Below are positions 1 through 7,998 of a DNA stretch of 64,000 nucleotides, one piece after another. This DNA is from CAZKVJ01 sp964556225 (GTDB lineage Bacteria; Actinomycetota; Acidimicrobiia; Acidimicrobiales; Ilumatobacteraceae): NCBI GenBank assembly GCA_964556225.1, contig CAZKVJ010000018.1, positions 7,935 through 71,934 of the forward strand. Direction: 5' to 3'. The first letter of the stretch is position 1, and each line of letters opens with the position of its first letter. The position numbers and the translations under genes are program-made. The notes beneath the pieces are model-generated. The model was given only the letters and a program-made list of their open reading frames with translations, did not search any database and was not told the origin of the DNA.

Positions 1-208
1 ACAGCACCATCACCGCACCCACGTACACGAGGATCTGGGTGATGCCGACGAACTCGGCCGTGAGAAGGATGTACTGCGCCGCGGCGCCGCTCAGCACCAG
101 CACCAACCACAGCGCGGCGTGGACCACGTTGTGCACCGTGACCACCCGGACCGCCCCCACCACCATGATGGCGGCGATGATCCCGAACGCGAGGTTCTGG
201 GCGACCAT
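1..208 (-). CDS. nuoJ: NADH-quinone oxidoreductase subunit J, partial (nuo operon 1)
   Basis: Only the first 69 codons are inside the window; the gene runs off the left edge. The hydrophobic sequence has two membrane segments and the NuoJ-type stretch FVGITQILVYVGAVMVL at residues 53-69. NuoJ is a small membrane subunit of complex I that contributes to proton translocation. The ATG at 208 shares one base with the nuoI stop (TGATG), so it is translationally coupled. Genes K, L, M and N are expected further left, outside the window. Confidence 0.85.
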   Translation of the reverse strand, partial: MVAQNLAFGIIAAIMVVGAVRVVTVHNVVHAALWLVLVLSGAAAQYILLTAEFVGITQILVYVGAVMVL

Positions 209-708
209 CACTTCTTGCCCTTCTTCTCGGCGCCCGCCTCGAGCTCGGGCGCTTCGGGCACGGTCTCCATCCACTCACCCAGGCGGGTCTTGTCGTGGAG
301 CAGGTCGGCGATGCGCACCTCGCTGTACTCGTACTCGGGGCTCCAGAACAGGGCGTCGAACGGGCACACCTCGACGCAGATGCCGCAGTACATGCACAGC
401 GCGTAGTCGATGTCGAAGCGGTCGAGCGCGTTGACCTGGCGAGGCTTGCCACCGGCGCGACGCGGCGGCGCCAGCTCCTTGTGGGCCTCGATGTAGATGC
501 ACCAGTCCGGGCAGGAGCGGCTGCACAGCATGCACGCCGTGCAGTTGTCCTCCTTGAGCGCGATCACCCCGCGGGCCCGCAGCGGGGGGGCCTCCTTCTC
601 GTGCGGGTACTGCACCGTGTTGGCGCCCTTGGTGACCGTGGTCATCAGCGTGCTGAAGGTGACACCGAGACCCTTGACGAGACCGGGCACCTTGGGACGG
701 CCGGGCAT
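208..708 (-). CDS. nuoI: NADH-quinone oxidoreductase subunit I (nuo operon 1)
   Basis: A 166-residue ferredoxin-like subunit carrying the N6a and N6b [4Fe-4S] clusters of complex I, which pass electrons toward NuoB in the cytoplasmic arm. Two cysteine motifs are visible: CTACMLCSRSCP near residue 57 and CMYCGICVEVCP near residue 104. The C-terminus ends in a charged Lys/Glu-rich tail. It starts one base into the nuoH stop (TGATG at 708). It is shorter than the second copy at 15200-15853 and differs clearly from it, so the two are not a recent duplication. Confidence 0.93.
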   Translation of the reverse strand: MPGRPKVPGLVKGLGVTFSTLMTTVTKGANTVQYPHEKEAPPLRARGVIALKEDNCTACMLCSRSCPDWCIYIEAHKELAPPRRAGGKPRQVNALDRFDIDYALCMYCGICVEVCPFDALFWSPEYEYSEVRIADLLHDKTRLGEWMETVPEAPELEAGAEKKGKK

Positions 709-1784
709 CAGAACGCCACCTTCAGGACCGCCGTGACCACGATGTTGAGCACGGCGAGCGGGATCAGGACGGTCCAGGCGAAGGACTGGAGCTGGTCCTC
801 ACGGAAGCGGGGGTAGCTGAAGCGGACCCACATGATGAGGAACACCAGCAGGAGCATCTTCGTGAACATGATGAGCGGGCCGGCCAGGTTCATCCAGTCC
901 GGCACACCCGAGACGTCGAAGACCGCGGCGCTCTCCCAGCCGAACCACGCGAACGGCAGCGCCCACCCGCCGAGGTACAGCACGGCGGCGATCAGCGCGA
1001 ACACGCCGGCGGTGGCGAACTCGGCGATGAAGAACATGAGGAACCGGAAGCCGGAGTACTCGGTCATGTAGCCCGACACCAGCTCCGACTCGGCGATCGG
1101 CATGTCGAACGGCGCCTGGGTGAGCTCGGCCTGGACGGCGATCATGAAGATCAAGAACCCGAGGAGCTGGGTGAAGATGTACGGGTTGCCGATCCCGTTG
1201 AAGCCGAAGATCGCCGCCTGCTCGCTGGTCTGGGCCCAGACGATGCCGTTCAGGTTCATCGTGCCGGCCTGGATGACGACGCCGATCACGGCCAGCACCA
1301 TCGGCAGCTCGTAGGCGATCAGCTGGCCAGCGGCCCGCAGCCCACCCAGCAGCGAGTACTTGTTGGCGCTGGCCCAGCCGGCGATGAGGATGCCGAGCAC
1401 GCTCACCGAGCTGACGGCCATTGCGTAGAGCACGCCGGACTCGAAGTCGGTGAACCAGGCGTCCGGCCCGAACGGCACCACGGCGACGAGCAGGAACGTG
1501 GAGACCAGCACGACGATCGGCGCCAGCCGGAAGATGAACCGGTCCGCCCGCTCCGGCGCGGTGTCCTCCTTCTGCAACCACTTGCCGACCTCGGCGACGA
1601 GCTGTAGCGAGCCGTAGGGCCCGGCGTCCATGGGGCCGAGCCGGCTCTGCATGAACGACATCATCTTGAACAGGAACAGGTAGACGATCGTGCCCGCCGG
1701 CAGCAGCACGGCGATGATCCCACCCAGCACGCGCAGCAGCGACTGCGCCCAGTACGGCAGGTCGGCGGCGAGGGCAGCGATCAT
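708..1784 (-). CDS. nuoH: NADH-quinone oxidoreductase subunit H (nuo operon 1)
   Basis: A 358-residue polytopic membrane protein of the NuoH/ND1 family, which forms the quinone-binding junction between the two arms of complex I. Family features include SRLGPMDAGPYGSLQ near residue 47, a Glu-rich cytoplasmic loop after it (AEVGKWLQKEDTAPERADR), and AELTQAPFDMPIAESELV near residue 220. The start at 1784 overlaps the nuoD stop by four bases (ATGA). The tight coupling of D directly to H is what shows that nuoE, nuoF and nuoG are absent from this operon. Confidence 0.93.
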   Translation of the reverse strand: MIAALAADLPYWAQSLLRVLGGIIAVLLPAGTIVYLFLFKMMSFMQSRLGPMDAGPYGSLQLVAEVGKWLQKEDTAPERADRFIFRLAPIVVLVSTFLLVAVVPFGPDAWFTDFESGVLYAMAVSSVSVLGILIAGWASANKYSLLGGLRAAGQLIAYELPMVLAVIGVVIQAGTMNLNGIVWAQTSEQAAIFGFNGIGNPYIFTQLLGFLIFMIAVQAELTQAPFDMPIAESELVSGYMTEYSGFRFLMFFIAEFATAGVFALIAAVLYLGGWALPFAWFGWESAAVFDVSGVPDWMNLAGPLIMFTKMLLLVFLIMWVRFSYPRFREDQLQSFAWTVLIPLAVLNIVVTAVLKVAF

Positions 1785-2953
1785 CGATCGATGTCTCCGA
1801 GGATGAAGTACAGCGACGCCAGGATCGTGATGATGTCCGGCACGTACACCCCGCGCAGCACCCAGGGGGTGATGCTGATGTTGTTGAAGCTCGCCGAGCG
1901 GATCTTCACCCGGAACGGCCCCAGGTCGCCCTTCGACACGACGTAGTACCCCATCTCGCCGAGCGGGTTCTCGGTGGAGACCCAGGCCTCACCCTCGGGC
2001 ACCTTGATGATGCGCGGCACCTTGGCCATGATCGGCCCGGCAGGCAGGCCGTCGAGCAGCTGGTCCACGATCGAGGTGGCCTCGCGCACCTCCTGCAGGC
2101 GGACCCAGCACCGGGCGAAGCTGTCGCCGTCGGGGTGGGTCCAGACCTTCCAGTCGACCTGGTTCCACGCCATCGGGAGGGTCTGGTCACGGCGCAGGTC
2201 CCAGTCGACGCCGCTGGCCCGGAGGTTGGCGCCCGACAGCCCGTACTGCAGCGCCACCTCGCGCGGGATGACCCCGATGCCACGGGTGCGGCTCTGGAAG
2301 ATCTCGTTGCCGAAGAGCAGCTCCTCGATCTCGTCGCAGAACGTGCGCATCCGCTTCATCACGGCCCGGGTCTCGTCGACCCAGCCCTTCGGCAGGTCGT
2401 CCTTCAGACCGCCGATGCGGTCGAAGTTCGGGTGGAAGCGCCCGCCCGTGGCCCCCTCGATGAGGTTCAGGACGTACTCGCGGTCGCGGAAGGCGAAGAA
2501 GACCGGGGTGATCGCGCCGAGCTGCACGCCGAGGTCGCCGAGGAAGAGCCCGACGTTGGCGATTCGCGACAGCTCGAACAGGATCGTGCGGATCCACTGT
2601 GCTCGGGCCGGCGCCTCGATCTCCATGAGCTGCTCGGCCGCCAGGATGAACGGCACCTCGTTGGCGAAGCTCCCCAGCCAGTCGATGCGGTTGACCAGCG
2701 TGGTCACCTGCGGGTACGAGCGGACCTCGGTGAGCTTCTCGTAGCCGCGATGCATGTAACCGCACATCGGCTCGGCCCACACGACCTGCTCACCGTCGAG
2801 GCGGGCGATGATCCGCAGCGTCCCGTGGGTCGCCGGGTGCTGGGGCCCGATGTTGAGGGTCATCCCCTCGGTCTCGAGCTCGACGTTGACCCGGGCGTCG
2901 GCGGCCTGCGACGCGATGTAGGCGAGCTGCTGGCGGTCGCCGATCATGGTCAT
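1781..2953 (-). CDS. nuoD: NADH-quinone oxidoreductase subunit D (nuo operon 1)
   Basis: A 390-residue 49-kDa-type subunit that forms the quinone site with NuoB. It has the family opening MTLNIGPQHPATHGTLR and the quinone-pocket His and Tyr region (CGYMHRGYEKLTE). It lacks the CxxC pairs that bind nickel in group 4 hydrogenases, so this is a complex I and not a hydrogenase. The frame stays open upstream, but the ATG at 2953, overlapping the nuoC stop by four bases, is chosen because family similarity begins just after it; a second ATG lies at 2947. Confidence 0.92.
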   Translation of the reverse strand: MTMIGDRQQLAYIASQAADARVNVELETEGMTLNIGPQHPATHGTLRIIARLDGEQVVWAEPMCGYMHRGYEKLTEVRSYPQVTTLVNRIDWLGSFANEVPFILAAEQLMEIEAPARAQWIRTILFELSRIANVGLFLGDLGVQLGAITPVFFAFRDREYVLNLIEGATGGRFHPNFDRIGGLKDDLPKGWVDETRAVMKRMRTFCDEIEELLFGNEIFQSRTRGIGVIPREVALQYGLSGANLRASGVDWDLRRDQTLPMAWNQVDWKVWTHPDGDSFARCWVRLQEVREATSIVDQLLDGLPAGPIMAKVPRIIKVPEGEAWVSTENPLGEMGYYVVSKGDLGPFRVKIRSASFNNISITPWVLRGVYVPDIITILASLYFILGDIDR

Positions 2954-3639
2954 GCGGGCTCCTGCGCGCTCGGCTCGTCGGCGTCGTCGCCGGGCAGGGG
3001 CTCGACGTCGACGATCCCCGGCCAGGGCTTGACCATCCGCGCGATGAGCGGGAAGTCCTTGCGCAGCGGGTGCCCCTCGAACTCCGAGGGGAGGTACAGG
3101 TTGCGCAGATCGGGATGGCCGGCGAAGCGGATGCCGAACATCTCCCAGGCCTCGCGCTCGTGCCAGTTGGCGCCGGCGAACACGCCGACCCACGAGTCGA
3201 CCGTCATCGACGCCGCCGGCACGTCCGCCTTCACGTTGATGCCGACGTGCAGGTTCGGGTTCACCAGCCGGGCCAGCACCTGGAACCGCTCGTCGCCGCC
3301 GGTGTAGCCCTGGCGAACGGTGTCGTCACGCTCCGGCGGCGGCTGCGTGGGGTCGTCCTCCCCCTTGCCGAACGGCGAGGGCATCCAGTCGATCGCCGAC
3401 AGGAAGCAGAAGTACTCGAAGCCGAGGTCGTCGCGCAGCACCTCGGCCGCTCGGCGCCACGCATCGGTGCGCACCCGCACCCACACGTCGTCACCGGGCT
3501 TGACCAGCGTGTCCACGAGGTCCTCACCGAGCGCCTCGCGAAGGCGGTCGACGATGCCCTCGCGCAGCGAGTCGCCCGGGAGCTCGCCCGCCACTGAGTC
3601 GACCGTCGACGGATCAGCCGTTGACGACACTCGGCTCAC
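2950..3639 (-). CDS. nuoC: NADH-quinone oxidoreductase subunit C (nuo operon 1)
   Basis: A 229-residue 30-kDa-type subunit of the peripheral arm. The C-terminal part shows the family signature around EREAWEMFGIRFAGHPDLRN and the PLRKDFPL end motif. The N-terminal 40 residues are acidic and variable, and there is an inserted Pro/Asp-rich loop near residues 90-110 that the second NuoC (22809-23315) lacks. It overlaps the upstream nuoB by 26 bases, so the start could lie slightly further downstream. Confidence 0.9.
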   Translation of the reverse strand: MSRVSSTADPSTVDSVAGELPGDSLREGIVDRLREALGEDLVDTLVKPGDDVWVRVRTDAWRRAAEVLRDDLGFEYFCFLSAIDWMPSPFGKGEDDPTQPPPERDDTVRQGYTGGDERFQVLARLVNPNLHVGINVKADVPAASMTVDSWVGVFAGANWHEREAWEMFGIRFAGHPDLRNLYLPSEFEGHPLRKDFPLIARMVKPWPGIVDVEPLPGDDADEPSAQEPA

Positions 3640-4147
3640 CTCGCTCGCCGGCTCGATCCTTCTGGCCGACGACGATCGGCACCGTGCCCTCGCCGCGCCA
3701 GCGTGCCCCCATGTCCTCGGTGCGGATCCGTCGCTGCAGCAGGACCACGCCCTCGAGCAGCGCCTCGGGCCGGGGCGGGCACCCCGGCACGTACACGTCG
3801 ACCGGGATCAGCTGGTCGACGCCCTTGGTGACGCTGTAGCTGTCCCAGTAGGGGCCGCCGCAGTTCGCACAGCTGCCCATCGAGATCACGTACTTCGGGT
3901 CGGGCATCTGCTCGTAGAGGCGGCGCACCGCTGGCGCCATCTTGTCGGTGACCGTCCCGGAGATGACGACCAGATCGGCCTGGCGCGGGCTGGCCGGCAG
4001 CGGGATCACGCCGAGGCGCATCACGTCGTAGCGGGGGGAGCCGAACGCTGCGCCCATCTCGATGGCGCAGCAGGCCAGACCCCACTGGTAGACCCACATG
4101 GAGTAGGAACGCCCCAGGTTCAACAGCTTGGTCAGCGGGGCAGGCAT
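3614..4147 (-). CDS. nuoB: NADH-quinone oxidoreductase subunit B (nuo operon 1)
   Basis: A 177-residue subunit binding the N2 [4Fe-4S] cluster that reduces quinone. Cluster ligands are visible in GLACCAIEMG, GSCANCGGPYW and VPGCPPRPE. The frame is open far upstream, but the ATG at 4147 begins the recognisable protein (MPAPLTKLLNLGRSY). It sits 14 bases after nuoA. The last 35 residues are polar and unlike the second NuoB. Confidence 0.93.
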   Translation of the reverse strand: MPAPLTKLLNLGRSYSMWVYQWGLACCAIEMGAAFGSPRYDVMRLGVIPLPASPRQADLVVISGTVTDKMAPAVRRLYEQMPDPKYVISMGSCANCGGPYWDSYSVTKGVDQLIPVDVYVPGCPPRPEALLEGVVLLQRRIRTEDMGARWRGEGTVPIVVGQKDRAGERGEPSVVNG

Positions 4148-4161
4148 CCGCCCGCGGTCGA

Positions 4162-4527
4162 CTAGGCCCACCGGAGCACACCCTTCTTCCAGGCGTAGAA
4201 CAGCCCGTCGAGCAGCAGCACGATGAAGGCCAGCATCACCACCAGCCCGAACGTGCCGTACTCCTCGAGCTGGGTGGCCCAGGGGAAGATGAACACGGCC
4301 TCGACGTCGAAGATCACGAACAGCAGGGCGAAGACGTAGTAGCGGATCTGGCTCTGCGACCATCCCTCGCCCACCGGATCGACACCGCTCTCGTAGGCGA
4401 TGAGCTTGTCGGCGTTCGGCCGCGTGGGGCGCAGGAGGGCGGCGAGACCCAGCAGGATCGCCGACAGCAGCACTGCCGTGAGGCCGAACCAGAGCACGGT
4501 GAGCCAGGACCGCAGGAACTCTGACAT
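4162..4527 (-). CDS. nuoA: NADH-quinone oxidoreductase subunit A (nuo operon 1)
   Basis: A 121-residue three-helix membrane subunit, first gene of the EFG-less nuo operon. The family loop YESGVDPVGEGW is present, with Ser where the second copy has the usual Cys (YECGIVP), and the second helix carries the typical FDVEAVFIFPWA. A TAGCGT box lies eight bases before the ATG with no Shine-Dalgarno sequence, which suggests a leaderless message. A Rex-like palindrome sits just upstream (4549-4566). Confidence 0.92.
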   Translation of the reverse strand: MSEFLRSWLTVLWFGLTAVLLSAILLGLAALLRPTRPNADKLIAYESGVDPVGEGWSQSQIRYYVFALLFVIFDVEAVFIFPWATQLEEYGTFGLVVMLAFIVLLLDGLFYAWKKGVLRWA

Positions 4528-4535
4528 CGGCGCCG

Positions 4536-4541
4536 ACGCTA
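4536..4541 (-). promoter_or_regulatory. -10 element of nuo operon 1, probably leaderless
   Basis: TAGCGT on the minus strand, eight bases before the nuoA ATG at 4527. Transcription would start at or within a base or two of the start codon. The same TAnnnT-to-start arrangement recurs at many genes of this window. Confidence 0.55.
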
Positions 4542-4548
4542 CTACGGC

Positions 4549-4566
4549 CCGTGAATCCGCTCACAA
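4549..4566 (-). promoter_or_regulatory. Candidate Rex operator upstream of nuo operon 1
   Basis: On the minus strand the 18-mer reads TTGTGAGCGGATTCACGG. The Streptomyces Rex operator is approximately TTGTGAA-N4-TTCACAA, and 11 of its 14 defined positions match. It lies directly upstream of the -10 box, where a bound repressor would block polymerase. A rex gene is present in the window and carries a similar site in front of it. Confidence 0.6.
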
Positions 4567-4584
4567 ACCCGACCCTCTGTGCGG

Positions 4585-5991
4585 TCAGGGGTGGGGCGGG
4601 AGGCTCTGGGTGGCGTCGAGGTAGCCGATGATGCCGGCGGCGACCACGTCTCGGGGCAGGTCGACGCCCCCGGCGCCGTAGAACGCGCCGCTGCGGGGGG
4701 CAGCACCGGCCGCCGCCTGCTCCCGGGCGTAGGCCACCGCGGCGGCCAGGTCGTCGGCGAAGCGGTCGACCACCCCGGGCGCGGTGTTGGGCCGGGTGAC
4801 GCAGAAGTGCACGGCGGGCGGCAGCTGGAGCCCGTTCAGACGCCAGCCGCACGCGGCGAGGTGGTCGTTGACGTGGAAGATGTCGATCCCCGAGTCCGGC
4901 CGGTGGCTGAACGCCACGTTGAACAGGGGGTCGCCGAGGACGCGCAGCTCGGGGTGCGACTCGATGGCGGCCCGCAGGCTGGCGGCGGTGCGGAAGATGT
5001 CCTCGGCGATGCGTCGGAAGCCCTCACGGCCAAGGGTCACGAGCGCCGCCCAGGCGGCGGCGATGATCCCCCCGCTGCGGCTGCCGCTCATCCCGGGCGA
5101 GGCGTACAGCCCACCCGGCCAGTCGGCGACGACGAAGTACTGGAGCCGGCGCAGCTCAGGGTTGCGATAGAGCAGCACGCTGGAGCCCTTGAGCCCGAAG
5201 CCGTACTTGTGGGTGTCCGCGGACAGCGAGGTCACTCCCGGGAGACGGAAGTCGAAGGGCGGCACGCTGACGCCGACCTCGGGGCCCCAGACCAGGATGA
5301 ACCCGCCGAGACAGCCATCGACGTGCAGGCCGATGTCGTGGCGCAACGCCAGCTCCGACAAGGCAGCGATCGGGTCGACGAGCCCGTGCGGATAGGTGCC
5401 CGCACTGCCCACGAGCGCCACGGTGCTGTCGTCGATCAGCGCCGCCATCGCATCGACGTCGGCCACGAAGGCGTCGGTGACGGGGGCCTTGCGGAGCTCG
5501 ATCCCGAAGTAGTGCGCCCCCTTGTCGAAGGCCGGGTGGGCGGTGACGGGCAGCACCACGTTCGGCCGCTCGATCCCCCGGGCCCGCCCGCGCTCCCGGT
5601 ACACGAGCAGGGGGTTCATCAGGCTCTCCGTGCCGCCGCTGGTGATCACGCCGCACACGCCCTCGCCCGACAGCGTAACCCCCGGCACCGACCCGCCGTG
5701 GAACAGGTCGGCGGCCATGGCGATGATCTCGCCTTCGAACCGGGTGGCGCTCGGGTACATGTCCCGCTGGAGCACGTTGGCGTGGCTGTAGTGGCCGAAC
5801 ACGTGGTTCAAGAACGCGTAGTGGTCCTCGTCGCCGGAGTAGATGGAGCCTGAGATCTTCCCCTCTTGGTACGGGGCGTCCTCCACGGCCGACATCTCGC
5901 GGATCTCGGCGAGCACCTCGTCGCGCGGACGGCCCCGCTCGGGGAACGTGCGCACGACCGGGTACCGCCCGGCGTAGGGGTGCAGGTCCAC
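4585..5991 (-). CDS. PLP-dependent decarboxylase/lyase, sphingosine-1-phosphate lyase type
   Basis: A 468-residue fold-type I PLP enzyme. The PLP lysine lies in SADTHKYGFGLKGS, and the GGTESLMNPLL and VHVDGCLGGF-like motifs of the group II decarboxylase/S1P lyase family are present. N-terminal PERGRPRDEVLAEI and KISGSIYSGDEDHY match the S1P-lyase pattern rather than glutamate decarboxylase. The natural substrate cannot be read from sequence; a phospho-amino alcohol or an amino acid is possible. The GTG at 5991 is chosen because TACCCT lies eight bases before it, as at other leaderless genes here. It follows the amidotransferase gene by 53 bases on the same strand. Confidence 0.8.
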   Translation of the reverse strand: MDLHPYAGRYPVVRTFPERGRPRDEVLAEIREMSAVEDAPYQEGKISGSIYSGDEDHYAFLNHVFGHYSHANVLQRDMYPSATRFEGEIIAMAADLFHGGSVPGVTLSGEGVCGVITSGGTESLMNPLLVYRERGRARGIERPNVVLPVTAHPAFDKGAHYFGIELRKAPVTDAFVADVDAMAALIDDSTVALVGSAGTYPHGLVDPIAALSELALRHDIGLHVDGCLGGFILVWGPEVGVSVPPFDFRLPGVTSLSADTHKYGFGLKGSSVLLYRNPELRRLQYFVVADWPGGLYASPGMSGSRSGGIIAAAWAALVTLGREGFRRIAEDIFRTAASLRAAIESHPELRVLGDPLFNVAFSHRPDSGIDIFHVNDHLAACGWRLNGLQLPPAVHFCVTRPNTAPGVVDRFADDLAAAVAYAREQAAAGAAPRSGAFYGAGGVDLPRDVVAAGIIGYLDATQSLPPHP

Positions 5992-6044
5992 GGCGATCGA
6001 GGGTAGCCCTCCCGCCGAGGGCCGTGAGGAGGCGCTCGGCGACC

Positions 6045-6722
6045 TCAGCGCACGAGCATGAGGACCTCGTCGACGAGCCGCTCGGTGGCGGGACGGATCT
6101 GCTCCACCCGGAGGGCCGTCTCCCGGAGGAGCGCGTCGCGATCGACCCCGTGGGCGGCGAGCTCGGCCGCTCCGGCGCCGGCCGACCAGCGCTCGACGAT
6201 GCTGGAGGTCACCTCGGGGTGGAACTGCACGGCGAGCGTGCGACCGAGACGGAACGCCTGCGGGCCGACCGGGCTCGTCGCCAGGAGCGTCGCGCCGGGC
6301 GGCAGCGTGCAGCGGTCCGAGTGCCACTGCATCCATGGGCCGGGGTGGACGACGTCCGGCGCGAGGCTGTCGACGCGGTGCCAGCCGATCTCGGGCCACG
6401 GTGCCCGCTCGACGATCCCGCCGAGCGCGCTGGCCACGACCTGGGCTCCGAAGCAGATGGCCAGCAGTGGGATCCCGCGGTCGTGTGCGGCCCGCACCAG
6501 CGCCTGCTCGGCGGCGACCTCGGTCGACACGTGAGGCCAGTAGACCGACCAGTCGCTGCCCAGGAGCACCACGAGGTCCGGGAGGTCGGGGGCATCCAGC
6601 AGCGGCCAGCCTCCGGACAGCTCGCGCGCCCACCGCTCGAGGGTGCAGCCCCGCCGGGCGAGGTGCTCGCCGACGAGGCCGGGATCGCCGTCGGCGTCGT
6701 TGGCGATCAGCAGGCCGCGCAC
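6045..6722 (-). CDS. Class I glutamine amidotransferase (GMP synthase N-domain type)
   Basis: A 225-residue stand-alone GATase1 domain. The nucleophile Cys lies in LAICFGAQ, and the His and Glu of the triad lie in VQFHPEV. Such proteins release ammonia from glutamine or hydrolyse gamma-glutamyl compounds; the acceptor here is unknown. The frame remains open far upstream, but the GTG at 6722 starts the family opening (MRGLLIANDADGDPGLVG). It is divergent from the threonine dehydratase with only 21 bases between start codons, and it precedes the PLP decarboxylase. Confidence 0.8.
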   Translation of the reverse strand: MRGLLIANDADGDPGLVGEHLARRGCTLERWARELSGGWPLLDAPDLPDLVVLLGSDWSVYWPHVSTEVAAEQALVRAAHDRGIPLLAICFGAQVVASALGGIVERAPWPEIGWHRVDSLAPDVVHPGPWMQWHSDRCTLPPGATLLATSPVGPQAFRLGRTLAVQFHPEVTSSIVERWSAGAGAAELAAHGVDRDALLRETALRVEQIRPATERLVDEVLMLVR

Positions 6723-6743
6723 GGCTTGTACCGTACGGCACGC
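6723..6743. promoter_or_regulatory. Compact divergent promoter with a shared symmetric -10 element
   Basis: Only 21 bases separate the GTG of the amidotransferase (minus) from the ATG of ilvA (plus). The 7-mer TACCGTA at 6729-6735 gives TACCGT on the plus strand, nine bases before the ATG, and TACGGT on the minus strand, seven bases before the GTG. There is no room for a Shine-Dalgarno sequence on either side, so both genes look leaderless and driven by the same palindromic box. Confidence 0.55.
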
Positions 6744-7955
6744 ATGGACGCCGATCCCGTCGACCCCGAACGGATCGAGCGGGCGCGCCAGGCCGGCGCC
6801 GGCATCGTCAAGCACACCCCGGTCACGTCGTCGGCCGCGCTCAGCGACGCGTGCGGCGGCACCGTGGTGCTCAAGGCCGAGAACCTGCAGCGCACCGGCT
6901 CGTTCAAGATCCGCGGCGCGCTGGCCAAGCTCGCCGCGCTCGGGCCGGATGCGTCGCGCGGGGTGACCGCAGGCAGCGCCGGCAACCACGCCCAGGCGCT
7001 GGCGTTCGCCGCCCGCACGCGAGGGCTGCCGTGCGAGATCTTCGTGCCCGCCGGGGCCCCGATCGCCAAGGTCGAGGCGTGCGCCGGCTACGGGGCGACG
7101 GTGGTCGAGGGCGGCGCCTCGCTGGACGATGCCGTGGCGGCAGCCCAGACGAGGGCCCGAGAGGCCGGCATGGCGTTCTGCCACCCGTACGACGACGTCG
7201 ACGTCATCGCCGGCCAGGCCACCCTCGGCCTCGAGCTGCTCCACGACGTCGAGGACCTCCGCCGGGTCGTGGTCCCGCTCGGCGGCGGGGGTCTGGCGAG
7301 TGGGATCGCCCTCGCCGTCAAGCGGGCGGCGCCGTCGGTCCGGGTGATCGGGGTGCAGGCCGGCGCGTGCGCGCCGTACGCCAACGAGCCCGTTCCGGAG
7401 GGGGCTGTCAGCACCCTCGCCGACGGCATCGCGGTGAAGCGCCCCGGCGCCGTCACCCGCCCGCTCGTCGAGCAGTGGCTCGACGACGTGGTCGTGGTCG
7501 ACGAGGACGCGGTCGCCGACGCGATGCTGCTGCTCATGGAGCGGGCCAAGCTCCTCGTCGAAGGGGCCGGCTCGGCCGGCGTCGCGGCGCTCATGACCGA
7601 GCGGGTCGCGCCGGCCCGATCGGGCACGACGTGCGTGGTGCTGTCCGGCGGCAACGTCGACCTGGGGGTGGTCCCGTCTCTGATCCGCCGCCACGAGACC
7701 AACGTCGGCCGGCGCCTGATCGTGTTCGCCCGCATCACCGACCGCCCGGGCGGGCTGGCCCGCCTGCTCGCCATCTTCGCCGACTGCGGCGCGAACCTCA
7801 TCGAGGTCGAGCACGTCCGTGAAGGTGTCGACCTGCACGTGCGCGAGACGGGCGTGCAGGCGGTGCTCGAGGTGAGGGGCCGCGGCCACGCCGCCGAGGT
7901 GCTGGCCGCCGCCCGCCAGGCCGGATACGACGTCGTCGAGGTCACCGGCCGATGA
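6744..7955 (+). CDS. ilvA: Threonine dehydratase (threonine ammonia-lyase) with one ACT domain
   Basis: A 403-residue PLP enzyme converting threonine to 2-oxobutanoate and ammonia, the first step toward isoleucine or of threonine catabolism. The PLP lysine is K55 in TGSFKIRGA, the Gly-rich phosphate loop is GGGGLASGIA near residue 187, and the SAGNHAQ motif is present. Residues about 325-400 form a single ACT domain (FARITDRPGG), matching the roughly 400-residue one-ACT subfamily and not the 510-residue two-ACT biosynthetic form. The ATG at 6744 is preceded by TACCGT. Confidence 0.9.
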   Translation: MDADPVDPERIERARQAGAGIVKHTPVTSSAALSDACGGTVVLKAENLQRTGSFKIRGALAKLAALGPDASRGVTAGSAGNHAQALAFAARTRGLPCEIFVPAGAPIAKVEACAGYGATVVEGGASLDDAVAAAQTRAREAGMAFCHPYDDVDVIAGQATLGLELLHDVEDLRRVVVPLGGGGLASGIALAVKRAAPSVRVIGVQAGACAPYANEPVPEGAVSTLADGIAVKRPGAVTRPLVEQWLDDVVVVDEDAVADAMLLLMERAKLLVEGAGSAGVAALMTERVAPARSGTTCVVLSGGNVDLGVVPSLIRRHETNVGRRLIVFARITDRPGGLARLLAIFADCGANLIEVEHVREGVDLHVRETGVQAVLEVRGRGHAAEVLAAARQAGYDVVEVTGR

Positions 7956-7998
7956 AGCACCCCGCGACCCGACGGCACCGGCGAGGAGGCAGGACGCG

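Noticed and set aside
1..4527. Group 4 hydrogenase or Mrp-type antiporter operon
   Set aside because: NuoD lacks the nickel-binding CxxC pairs and the gene order is that of complex I.
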